Below, in pieces: positions 54,791 to 63,789 of a stretch of DNA of 64,000 nt. Within the stretch, counting starts at the first letter, position 1, and every line of letters starts with the position of its first letter. The notes beneath the pieces are model-generated. The model made no database searches. It was not told where the DNA came from and worked only from the letters and a program-made list of their open reading frames with translations. The stretch is taken from NCBI GenBank assembly GCA_917880885.1, contig OU862913.1, positions 6,820,001-6,884,000 on the forward strand, in the 5' to 3' direction. The DNA comes from Limnephilus marmoratus. Lineage: Eukaryota; Arthropoda; Insecta; Trichoptera; Limnephilidae. Made by a program: the position numbers and the translations under genes.

Positions 54791-55364
54791 TTTAGGTAAT
54801 ATTATTAAATTTTAGCAGTAAACTAAGCTGTGTGTAATAACTAAAAAGTGTTGTTCTTACTAAAAACTCTCGTATAACATCATTCATATGTTGCATAATT
54901 TTTTTTTTTTTTTAATTTTTCTTTTGCTGTCTTCCAAATTTGGAAGACAAGTCAGGCTGGCAAGTCAGCATGAGAGCCTTTATAGGCCAATAACAGCTGA
55001 TGATGTAAATTTCCCGGTTTGGATGACATTATAATTGCTAAAAACTCACATTAACAACACTTACTACAGCAAATTGTGTTTATGCGTATTTCGTGTTTAA
55101 AATACTAACGAATATTGACAACGAAAATGAAATGAAAATGACGCACAATACAGTCGAGGAATTCCGCGTACAATATAAAGTAAAAGGCTTGCTAACTTGG
55201 AAGATTTCAATTCCTTAGTTTTTTATTTAAATAAAGAAAAACATGTTACGTAACGCGTCCTTCGAACCCCCCCCCCCCCCCCCCCCGTAACGCGCCGTAA
55301 CGTTTCACCAGACCCCCCTTCCCCCCCCAAGTGCGTTACGTAATACTTGAACGGCCCCTTATCC

Positions 55365-55509
55365 ATTATAGAAAAATGAAATAATTTAACTTTGAATAAA
55401 CCAAAAGATAAGCTTTCCCTGACGAAGGAACGTTTGTTCCGAAACCGGTCGGATTTGCACATCAAATAAGTGGTTTATACAAAGTTAAATTATTTCATTT
55501 TTCTATAAT
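55365..55509. repeat. Hairpin element enclosing a hammerhead-like core
   Basis: Arms of about 39 bases (ATAGAAAAATGAAATAATTT and continuation; one mismatch) flank CTGACGA (55419-55425), a GGAAC/GTTCC stem with GTTT loop and GAAAC (55441-55445), followed by CGGTC. This is the order of the hammerhead ribozyme core (CUGANGA, stem II, GAAA, short stem III, UH). It has one extra A before stem II, so activity is doubtful. Confidence 0.5.
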
Positions 55510-55745
55510 TTTAATTATTTTATGTAAAGTGATATTTAATCTGTCATTTGAATTTGTTTTAGTAGAAGAATGTACGAGGACCAATAAAACTGCACTGTGT
55601 TTGCATTAATTTGCTACGGGTTTGGGGGTTGTAAAAAACTTTATGTATTTGTCTTTTTGCTAGTCTCTAAAAGTAAAATATATTTTAATTTCGAGATGGT
55701 TTTATCAATTTGTTAATCCGTTTTTGAAACTGAAAAAAATAGAGA
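55503..55745 (-). mobile_element. LINE-A inverted copy, part 2
   Basis: Inverted matches to LINE-A positions about 3580-3620 and 3955-4050 (GCAGTTTTATTGG.CCTCGTAC, ATCACTTTACATAAAA). About 19 bases (CTATAATTTTAATTATTTT) are present here and at 52915-52935, as expected of a target duplication around the inserted block. Confidence 0.65.
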
Positions 55746-56875
55746 TGGAATTGTATTATAATCTCCAGGTACATATTATAAATTAAAGTCCTCCGCCTTA
55801 AAGTTGCTTTTTGTGGCATTGGTCAGATTACAAACCGTATATTTGCCCTTTGTAGAACAAAGACCGCGAGTTCGGCGCCTCTTACGGAGTTTCTTCCATG
55901 CATTGCCTTTGACTTGGAAACGGTCAAGTTCCACTACCTGGCTGATAATATTGCAAAGACGACGCGGAGGATGTCCCAAGTCCTACTCTGGAGGTATTCC
56001 CGATCCTGCAGCTGAATGTTGCAGAACCTAACAGAGAGGTATTCTCGTACCTATTTGATGGTTTCTCAGCCTGTTTGACGTGCTAACCTAGCTTAGATAT
56101 TTCCCAGGTCCACCAGGTTTAGTACTTTGTTCTTATATTTTAAGATTTTGGCACCATGATAGATTGGCTGTTACTAGATATATGTTTTGTTCCCAAGATT
56201 CAATTCTGTTACTGATGCCAAAACCTTATGTATTTAAATAAACTTTCAACTGAAGTATGATTACGAACCTTTCGGTAGAGAACCGAATTCCTCATTATCC
56301 TGACCTGAGACTCAATACCCTCCATTGCATTTTTGTACGGATTTAAGTACCTTTCGTAGATTATGCAATAACAACTAATGTTATGCTTTGACTGTTATAA
56401 GGTAATAATGGTGGTCCTCCAAAATACCTGCAAATGTTACAATTGACGCATAATGTAATAATTGACCCCTGGTGTGTTATAATATTTACCTATTATTTAT
56501 AGATAATATTTTGTGAATAATTAATCATGCCTTCCCGCATGTTATTGTCAACATGGTCACCCTATGATTGTTGGCCGAGAAGCCATAGGTACTTAATTAT
56601 ACGTATTTGGTTTAAAATAGAATGGTTTTTTTATTTTTCGTAATTGTTCATAATAGATTAATTTCATCCTATTAAAATACACATAACATAAACAAAACTT
56701 AAAACGTAAAAAAAGAATAATATATATTTAATGTTCTTGCGTCTTTCTTGCAGACCTTTTGTCATGATATGCTGGGCCAGAACGTCTGTTCTACTGTGTG
56801 AAATACAGATTAAGTCGTGGTGACGACCCTGTATTGATGTCAATACAATATGCACCGAAAATATTTTTTTTAACT
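55746..56875. other. No recognised gene
   Basis: A moderately GC-rich stretch at 55800-56060 is open on both strands (minus: GHPPRRLCNIISQVVELDRF, basic), but I do not recognise it. The rest is AT-rich spacer. Confidence 0.35.
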
Positions 56876-57296
56876 GTGAATGACCTTGTGATGCTTTAAA
56901 AAAATACTTTTGTGAACATGAATAATTGCAGTCAGGACATGAAAAAGGTGTTTACCACTGCGGGTAAGCATATGAATTTTAAGCTTAACCCTTGAAAAAC
57001 ATGAATGATCGCAGTCGGGATACGAAAAAGGTTTTTCTCCACCGTGTGTGAACATGTGAATTGTAATATTACCCTTTTTAAAACAAAAATAGTGGCAGTC
57101 GTGACACAAAAAGGGTTTTTCTCCACTGTGTTTAGCAGGTGAATTAAAGATAGCCAATTTAAAAACACGAAGAGCTGTATTAGGGACATCAAAAAGGGTT
57201 TTCTTCACTGTGGGTAAAGTTGTAAATTTTTAGTTTGTGTTTTCGAGAACATGAATAGTTGCAGTCAGAACAAGAAAAGGGTTTTTCTATAAGTGG
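56876..57296 (-). pseudogene. Distal decayed fingers of the 60-kb ZNF array
   Basis: The minus strand carries four to five finger units, e.g. CHDCHYFCFKKGNITIHMFTH, YPDCDHSCFSRVKLKIHMLTR and [18 protein letters not shown], with frameshifts. It continues the array at 58900 across the piggyBac-like insertion. Non-coding decay at the far 3' end. Confidence 0.8.
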
Positions 57297-57794
57297 TTAA
57301 CACTAGAAAGACAGGAGCCTTCATTTCAACGGCAGCACGAAGTAAAGTAACGATATAATGCTTAATTAGTATTGTATTGGTGTGATTTTTTTTTACATTT
57401 CATGATTTATGGTTTAACAACTATAGTGAAAAAAACAGGTACGTGTCTTTATTACTTTTTGAGATATATTGACTTATACTTACAAAGACCGCCGCCTTTG
57501 TTTACAACCTTTTTTACCCAAGTTAACAACATACCCATTCCTCCTCGTTTATGATAGTACTATTAATTGTGCTTATCATTCGAACTCGATCTGTACGTTA
57601 AATGGTCACTGTCACATAATTTATAATAATACCAAAAAATATATCTCTCGCCCAAATTAGTTTTATGGCTTGTTGGAGAAGGACAGAGTATACAAATACC
57701 AGAGTTGATCAAGCTGCGTTAGCTCCTGAAGTACTGACAAAATCATTTATTGTATAACCAACACGTCTCCATTGGTCACCCCAAGAGGTTTGTA

Positions 57795-58165
57795 AAGTTT
57801 TGTGACTGAGCAGGTGCCCGGATTCACGGGGTTAGGTTTGTCCAGATCTTGGCGGCGGATGCGTCAGCCAAACAACTGCGTGGCAGGCCAGATCGGCAGA
57901 GAACGGTTGAGGGTGATCTTTTAACTTCGCCAGCAGGATACTCAGAACATTGCCTTGCACCGCAGTGGTGGGGAAAGATTCATACGTCCGCCACTCTTGA
58001 TCACACTGAACCCCAGTTTCCTACCCACCCCTCATACCTCATATCCTTCGTTTTCTTCCTCTTTTCCCTACAGGTACCCTCCACACGGCATCCCAAAAGA
58101 TGACAAATACCCTGAGGGGAATTATTTTCCTTAGGGATTTTTTGTGGAGCTGATGTAAACGAAAA
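57795..58165 (+). repeat. SINE-like interspersed repeat, copy 2
   Basis: Starts AGGTGCCCGGATTCACGGGG, includes CGTGGCAGGCCAGATCGGC, CGTCCGCCACTCTTGATC and CTGAGGGGAATTATTTTCCT, and ends A-rich. Lies inside the piggyBac-like element. Confidence 0.7.
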
Positions 58166-58384
58166 AGAAAAGGAACCGGAAAATAAAACTTCTGAAAGAC
58201 GACAGTGCCAAATTAATAAAAAATATAATAAGAACCAATTAAATAACACGTGTGATAATTGTAAGAAACTCGTTTCCAGAGAGTGCATTCGATTTTATAA
58301 AAAAACGTATCAAATCGATATTGTACAAACATAACACATGCTTGTACTAAAATTACAGCATTTTGCAGTCACATGTTTTTTTCC

Positions 58385-58835
58385 AAGAAGCCCCGAGGAA
58401 AAAAACCGTCAGGGCTTATGTCGTCTTTGGGAATGCTGTGTGTATTTATGTGTGCATTGGTATTTTTAGGAAAAGGAAGTTTTGGGAAGAAAAAAGGGTG
58501 AGAGGTGAATATGAAATATTCGTAAATGTATCCAAGAGTGACGGACGAATGATTCCATCCCTCCCACTGCGGTGCAAGGCGACGGGACGAGAAAGGTCCT
58601 GCTAGAGAGGACTAGATAAAGGTCTCCCCCAGCAAGTGTCTCCCGACCCGTTCCGCTACGCAGTAGGTGGACAAAGGTATTCGCCACCTTGACCTAGACA
58701 AACCTTAACCCAATTAACCCGGACACCTGTGCTAAGTCACTAAACTTGGTGTCCTATGGCAAAGGTGTTAGTTATCCAATTAATTTTTCCCGGGGCAGTG
58801 GTACTCATATCCGCCTCCCAATTTGAAAAAAGTTC
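58385..58835 (-). repeat. SINE-like interspersed repeat, copy 3 (inverted)
   Basis: Inverted relative to copy 2 and about 220 bases from it, so transcripts could fold. Same phrases (CCCTCCCACTGCGGTGCAAG, AGAGTGACGGACG). It extends further at its 5' end than copies 1 and 2. Confidence 0.7.
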
Positions 58836-58899
58836 AGCCGTCAAAATGACGGTTGGGTCTTTATAGGTATGAAGCAGTACCCGGTCTTTCTGGTGTTAA

Positions 58900-59673
58900 G
58901 CATATGAATTGTAAGCCTACCCTTTGTAGCACATGAAGAGTCGCAGTCGCGACACGAAAATGGTTTTTCTCCACTGTGAGTAAACATGTGAATTTTAAGA
59001 CTATCCTACACAAACAACTCCAGTCGGGACATGAAAAAGATTTTCTCCACTGTAAGCAAGAATGTGAATTTATAATCTATCCTTTCGAGAACTAGAATAG
59101 TTGCAGTCAGAAAAAGAAAAAAGATTTTTCTATACTTTGGGGCAGCATATGAATTTTATGCCTCTCTTTTGTAGAACATAAATAACACGTATTCGTGACA
59201 CGTAAAAGGTTTTGTTTCACTGTGCGAAAGCATGTGAATTTTAAGATTATTTTTTTTATTACATAAATAATCACAGTCGGGATACGAAAAATATCTTTTT
59301 CCACTGTGTTTAAACATGTGAATCTTTAGATTATATTTTCAAAAACAAGAATAGTTGTAGTCGGATCATGTGAAGCATATGATTTCCGAGCCTATTTTTT
59401 CTAGAACATGAATAGTTACATCGGGACACGAAAAAGATTTTTCACCACTGTGAGCAAACATGTGAATTTTAAGATAAACCTTTTGAGAACAATAATAGTC
59501 ATAGCCGGGTCACGAAAAAGGTTTTTTTCCACTGTGCAAAAGCATGTGAATTTTATGATGTTTCTTTTAGAACATGAATAGTCGCTTTCGGGACACGAAA
59601 AACGTTTTTTCCACTGCGTTTAAATATGTGAATTTTGCGATAACATTTTCGACAGAAAATAAAAGGGTTTTTC
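58900..59673 (-). pseudogene. Decayed middle fingers of the 60-kb ZNF array
   Basis: Eight or nine finger-length units on the minus strand after the stop at 59674, recognisable by repeated words (GTGAATTTTAAGA, ACATGAATAGT.GCAGTCGGGA, GAAAAAGGTTTTTCTCCACT) but broken by indels and stops. Confidence 0.8.
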
Positions 59674-60591
59674 TTAAGTGTGGGTAAGCATATGAATTTT
59701 AAGCCTATTTTTTCTAGAACATGAATAGTTGCAGTCGGGACAAGAAAAAGGTTTTTCTACACTGTGAGTTAACAAACGAGTTTTGAGATAACCTTTTATA
59801 GAACACGAATAGTCACAGTCGGGACACGAAAAAGGTTTTTGTCTACTGTGTTTGAACATGTGAATTTTAAGACTTTCCTTTAATGAACATAAATATTCGC
59901 AGTCCGGACACGAATAAGGTTTTTCTCCACTGTGAGTTAACAAATGAGTTTTGAGATTACCCTTTTTAGAACATGAATAGTCACAGTCGGGACACGAAAA
60001 AGGTTTTTTTCCACTTTGAGTTAACAAATGAGTTTTGAGATTACTCTTTTGAGAAAACGAATAATCGCAGTCAGGACACGAAAAAGGTTTTTTTCCACTG
60101 TGAGTTAACAAATGAACTTTAAGATTACCCTTTTGAGAACATGAATAGTCACAATCGGGACACGAAAAAGGTTTTTCTCCACTGTGAGTTAACAAATGAA
60201 TTTTGAGATTACTCTTTTTAGAACACGAATAATCACAGTCAGGGCACGAAAAAGGTTTTTTTCCACTGTGAGTTAACAAGTGAACTTTAAGATTACCCTT
60301 TTGAGAACACGAATAGTCACAGTCGGGACACGAAAAAGGTTTTTCTCGACTGTGAGTAAACATGTGAATTTTAAGATAATCCTTTTTAGAACATGAATAG
60401 TCACAGTCGGCACCCGAAAAAGGTTTTTTTCCACTGTGAGTTAACATATTAATTTTAATACAACTCTTTGTAGAACGTGAATAGCTGCAGTCTGCGAATG
60501 ATATAGGGTTTTCTCCACTATGACTGCGTAAGTGGAGTACTAATATTACCTTACGAGAGCACGAATAGTCACAATAAGAACAATAAGAAAG
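59674..60591 (-). CDS. 60-kb ZNF gene, eleven-finger exon
   Basis: Open minus-strand array ending in THT and a TAA. Eleven units: the first CSYCDYSCSRKVILVLHLRSH; units 2 and 3 have lost their first cysteine (FADC, GADC); most others are CPDCDYSCS.K.NLK.HLLTH joined by SG(E/K)KPFS linkers. Unit 7 ends LLTQ and unit 10 KTRLLTH, each losing a zinc ligand. Fingers 4-8 are nearly identical at DNA level. Splicing at the AATCAG acceptor (60592) from the phase-1 acidic exon gives a stop within eight codons. By contrast the unspliced 101-base intron is open, giving a continuous 409-codon frame from 60903. It is either a frame-broken gene or an intron-retained form. Confidence 0.65.
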   Translation of the reverse strand, partial: LSYCSYCDYSCSRKVILVLHLRSHSGENPISFADCSYSRSTKSCIKINMLTHSGKKPFSGADCDYSCSKKDYLKIHMFTHSREKPFSCPDCDYSCSQKGNLKVHLLTHSGKKPFSCPDCDYSCSKKSNLKIHLLTHSGEKPFSCPDCDYSCSQKGNLKVHLLTHSGKKPFSCPDCDYSFSQKSNLKTHLLTQSGKKPFSCPDCDYSCSKKGNLKTHLLTHSGEKPYSCPDCEYLCSLKESLKIHMFKHSRQKPFSCPDCDYSCSIKGYLKTRLLTHSVEKPFSCPDCNYSCSRKNRLKIHMLTHT

Positions 60592-60692
60592 CTGATTAAG
60601 ATATACAGGTGTAAGAACGAACAGAACAATAAAAATAAAAACGCAAACATTAGGAGAGCAGGATGGTTTAAGTAAACAAAAAAAAGATTTAC

Positions 60693-60848
60693 CTGCTGTT
60701 TGGGTAATTCTATCAGAGCGCTCTGAGCATTCTTTTTTAACATCCGGGCGATCTATGTTTATAATTTCCGTATAAGTAATTTCCCCTCTAATTTCTTCTC
60801 GAAGACCTGGTTCTGCCTTGATGATTGGAGTCTCCACATTGACGCCAC
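60693..60848 (-). CDS. Acidic module exon of the 60-kb ZNF gene
   Basis: 156 bases, phase 1-1, acceptor GCTCTAG, donor ACAGCAG|GTAAAT. It encodes GVNVETPIIKAEPGLREE, then TEIINIDRPDVKKECSER and SDRITQTAG. IKAE and VKKE are intact. It belongs with exon remnant 62009-62167 (first module) and the finger exon at 60591. Confidence 0.7.
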
Positions 60849-60903
60849 CTAGAGCATTAAGCACAATACCTAATTTGATATGCCGAGAAGAACAGTGTAT
60901 CAC

Positions 60904-61239
60904 ATTTTAAATTACGGGTTTCATTCTCCGAAAAAGTATTTTAACGAATTACATTGTTTTTGTTTAAAAAAACTAGACGAGAGATACACCATTGAAGAAC
61001 CTTGTGAAAGCGGTAATTTGGATAAGACCTGTGTCACATACAGCTATAAAGAATCACATATCATTTTTCTTGACCTACTTCAGCATATCGCTCGCCGTAT
61101 TTTCCCATTGGTAGTTTACGGCGAGAAATATGCCCAAAAACGCCAAGCCACAAGATATTTTATAGCTGCGTGTGGCACATGATTAACAGATTTGAAGATT
61201 AATTTAATAAAAAAGGAAAAATTATTTTTTTTAATATTA
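60904..61239. other. Intron, no feature
   Basis: Presumed intron between the two acidic exons of the 60-kb gene. Nothing recognised. Confidence 0.4.
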
Positions 61240-61675
61240 GCTCCACATAAGAGGCCCTGAGGAAAAATATTTACCACAGGGCCATTTGTCATATTTGATA
61301 ATGCTGCGGTAAAGAAAAGGAGAAAATGAAGTTCTGGGAAGGATAAAAAGGTATTAGGGATGGGTGGGAAACTTGAGATCAATATGTCCAGGAGTGACGG
61401 ACGTTTCAATCCATCCCTCCCACTGCGGTGCAGGGCGGTATTTCGAGAGAGTCCTGTTTAAGAGGTCAAAAACTCTCACTCAATAAGTTCTCTCCAGATC
61501 CGGCCCGACATGTAGCTAATGAGCAGATGCATCCACCACCAAGATCCGGGCAACACTGCTAAGTCACCAATGTAGCAAACCACCTAGGATGACCTATGGG
61601 ATGTTAGAGGTGTTGGTTAATTGGTTAAAAAAATTTCCGGGTGGCAGTACCCGTACCCTCCTCCCAAATTTAAAA
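61240..61675 (-). repeat. SINE-like interspersed repeat, copy 4
   Basis: Inverted copy with CATCCCTCCCACTGCGGTGC, AGGAGTGACGGACG, CAACACTGCTAAGTCACCAA and GGGTGGCAGTACCCGTACC. The A-rich 3' end is at about 61230. Confidence 0.7.
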
Positions 61676-62008
61676 TTTACTCCTGAGCGCCTTCAGAACG
61701 AATGTTGGTTGTTTGTTGACGATGGGATAATATTTTGATTGTATCGTAAAACATGTAACTTACATTGTATCTAAATCAAACGAAGTCAACTTGGGGGAAT
61801 GGGAACTTTTTTGAGCAATATAAGTTTGACAGTGAACTGAAAATATACATTTTAAAGTAAGTAAATACTGCGGTAACTAATGCAAGACAAGGAAGGTCGT
61901 CGAGAAAAAACATAAAATGTCCGTCCAAGAAAGACATTCCAAAACGGTTTTGATTCCGAAAATCTAAAATCAACATTAAACATCTAAGTACTAATTAATG
62001 CAAATTAC
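61676..62008. other. Intron, no feature
   Basis: Nothing recognised between the repeat and the broken first exon. Confidence 0.4.
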
Positions 62009-62167
62009 TGACTGCCGGAGTTCTCGTCGCGTACTGCAAACATTCCTTCTTCATATCCGGGAGGTAGATATCAACATATATCTGTATAGGGCATTTCACC
62101 TCCACCCTCTTCCTGGGACCCTGGTTCCACCTTGATGGAAACACTCTCTGTGTTGGGAAGACCAGCT
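62009..62167 (-). pseudogene. Broken first exon of the 60-kb ZNF gene
   Basis: The minus strand reads LPNTESVSIKVEPGSQEE, PYTDI, then after a four-base insertion in another frame VDIYLPDMKKECLQY and TPAVS with a GTAATT donor. It is closest to the 19891 exon. The start codon is also gone (ATGGATCTT is GCTGGTCTT here). Two independent lesions, so this copy cannot start the protein. Confidence 0.8.
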
Positions 62168-62297
62168 TTTGTGACAAATGAACAATAATTACGGAAAACC
62201 ACTACCAAAACGAACAAAATCCCGTTAGAAAGTAAATATCAGTGAACCTTTTGCGGTCTATTTAAATTTACAATTAACAGATGAAAATAACCTATTA
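62168..62297. other. No gene seen
   Basis: Short spacer. Confidence 0.35.
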
Positions 62298-62470
62298 TTC
62301 AGCCAACGTTTCGGGCAGCATCATCGGGGCAGATTCGGCAGATCCGGTAGATGTGTCTGATCTGCCGGATTTGCCCTGATGATGGACACTGCAACGCTGT
62401 CCGAAACGTTGGCTGAAGAAGGAGGTAGCGCAACACGGCATAACACCCCAAAAACAAATAACAAAAATAT
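62298..62470 (-). repeat. Repeat with inverted pair of hammerhead-like motifs
   Basis: TTCAGCCAACGTTTCGG at 62298 and its perfect 17-base complement at 62401-62417 bracket the region. On the plus strand CTGATGA (62376-62382), a GGACA/TGTCC stem and GAAAC (62403-62407) line up like a hammerhead core with one extra base. The left arm contains a weaker mirror version on the other strand. The flank (TTGTTTTTGGGGTGTTATGC on the minus strand) is shared with 37661. Confidence 0.5.
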
Positions 62471-62759
62471 TTTTGGCCGTGAAAATCTGAAAACGCATCC
62501 GAAAATAGCCTAATTCGGCAATTGTCAATAAACTAATTGAAATCAGCGCCATCTGTTGAAACTTAACTGAACTGCGTTCTACATGCAGCACACAAAACAC
62601 GAAACACCATCGACAGATTGCCACACCAAGTAATTCAAAAGTAAACCAACAGAGGACACCACTCGGATGAAATTAATAGTTCAGAAAAATGCCACTAGAG
62701 GACACTACCAGAACTATAAATAAAAATGTACACATTTTAACTAAAAACAATACACAAAT
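62471..62759. other. No gene seen
   Basis: Spacer ahead of a LINE. No feature. Confidence 0.35.
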
Positions 62760-63789
62760 ATGGAGGAAATTATGAATGCACTTCGTCACATCCAAAAAAA
62801 GTTGGATGAACAAAAACTCACCATATAAAAAAGCGGAGAAAAGGTGACAGAACAAGTTACACAAAACATAAATAACGTTATGGAAGGAAAATTTCGAATA
62901 TTAGAAGAAAAAATATGACAACCTCCAAATAAAAGAAGAAAACCAAGAGAAACGTCTTTATTTCTTGGAAAAATAAGCAAGACAAAGCGACATTGTATTT
63001 TTTGTGGAATAGAAGAGAAGGAGTCATCATACTTAAACTTGGAAAATATTTTGGTTGAATTTATTAAAAAATACTTTGATTTAAACATTAAACGAAGAGA
63101 CATACAAGAAATAAAGAGAATTGGAAAAAAAGAGAAAGACCTACACCAATTGTTGTCACTTTCTCTAATCCAGGAATGAAAATCGATATAATTAAACAAA
63201 AAATTACACTGAAAGACACAACCTACATAAAAGAAGACTATCCGTCACGGATAGTCTTCTTTTATGTAGGTTGTGTCTTTCATTTATTTGCTCTTGTAAT
63301 TCTATTCTGTATAGAATTACAAGAGCAAATAAAAATTGAAAGATAAAAAGGAAACACTGCCATAATAAAATACGACAATCTAATAATACTAGATAAAAAC
63401 GGGAACACAGCGAATAAGAGAAATCTCTAAATATACCCTGAAAATATTCGTATTCAAGAAAATAAATCAAAAAAGAATAAACAACAGTCTGGCTCGAAAA
63501 ACAAGGTCACAAGTTCAAATAGTGTCACCGAAGGAGCTATAAAACCAACCATGTTAAACTTCTTGACAAATGCGACGAATAAAAATGCATAGCAACTAAC
63601 CCCCTCTCTTCACACCGATATCACAAATAAACAAACTTCAATAAAAAAAAAAACATTACAAAAAATCTTCCAACCCGGCTGGTCAACGTGGAAGATTATG
63701 ACCAAAACCCTCCAAAGATACAAAACTCAAGCTCAACCTTAAAAACTTCGAAAAATCACACAATTTTAAGCCGTCAATTAAAAATTAGA
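62760..63789 (+). pseudogene. LINE-B ORF1, degenerate
   Basis: Plus strand: MEEIMNALRHIQKKLDEQKL, coiled-coil-like QNINNVMEGKFRILEEK, then (frame-shifted) NILVEFIKKYFDLNIKRRDI, EIKRIGKKEK, PIVVTFSNPGMKIDIIKQKI and TYIKEDYPSR, which is the nucleic-acid-binding ORF1 pattern of RTE-like LINEs. After a double palindrome it resumes IELQEQIKIER, GNTAIIKYDNLIILDKNG. Many stops. Same element type as 14985-15575. Confidence 0.7.
63212..63320. repeat. Two adjacent perfect palindromes
   Basis: GAAAGACACAACCTACATAA... (34 bases) is mirrored after a 3-base loop around 63244. Directly beyond, TTTATTTGCTCTTGTAATTC and its complement form a second hairpin (about 63285-63332). Together they replace the short join between PSRI and ELQEQ in ORF1. 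Confidence 0.85.

Larger units (their letters stand above)
52964..55358. mobile_element. Harbinger-like TIR element enclosing a zinc-finger array
   Basis: Terminal inverted repeats of 26 bp (GGGAGCGTTCAAGTATTACG... and GGGGCCGTTCAAGTATTACG...; two mismatches), each bordered by TTA (52961-52963, 55359-55361), which suits a PIF/Harbinger target site. Each end also has long C-runs around a direct-orientation word GTAACGCGCCGTAACG. The 2.1-kb interior is not transposase but C2H2 finger sequence. Either the element captured a finger exon, or two ~130-bp MITEs landed on both sides of one. Confidence 0.75.
57301..58895. mobile_element. piggyBac-like non-autonomous element
   Basis: Flanked by TTAA on both sides (57297-57300, 58896-58899), with inverted ends CACTAGAAAGACAGGAGC and CACCAGAAAGACCGGGTAC. 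Subterminal TTCAACGGC/GCCGTCAAAATGACGG also pair. The TTAA target and C-A-C-Y-A-G-A-A-A ends are the piggyBac-type pattern. No transposase is present. The interior includes two copies of the SINE-like repeat in opposite orientation. It interrupts a zinc-finger array. Confidence 0.85.

Noticed and set aside
55776..55979. Basic 67-residue minus-strand protein
   Set aside because: No recognised domain, no start context or neighbours; left as unassigned.
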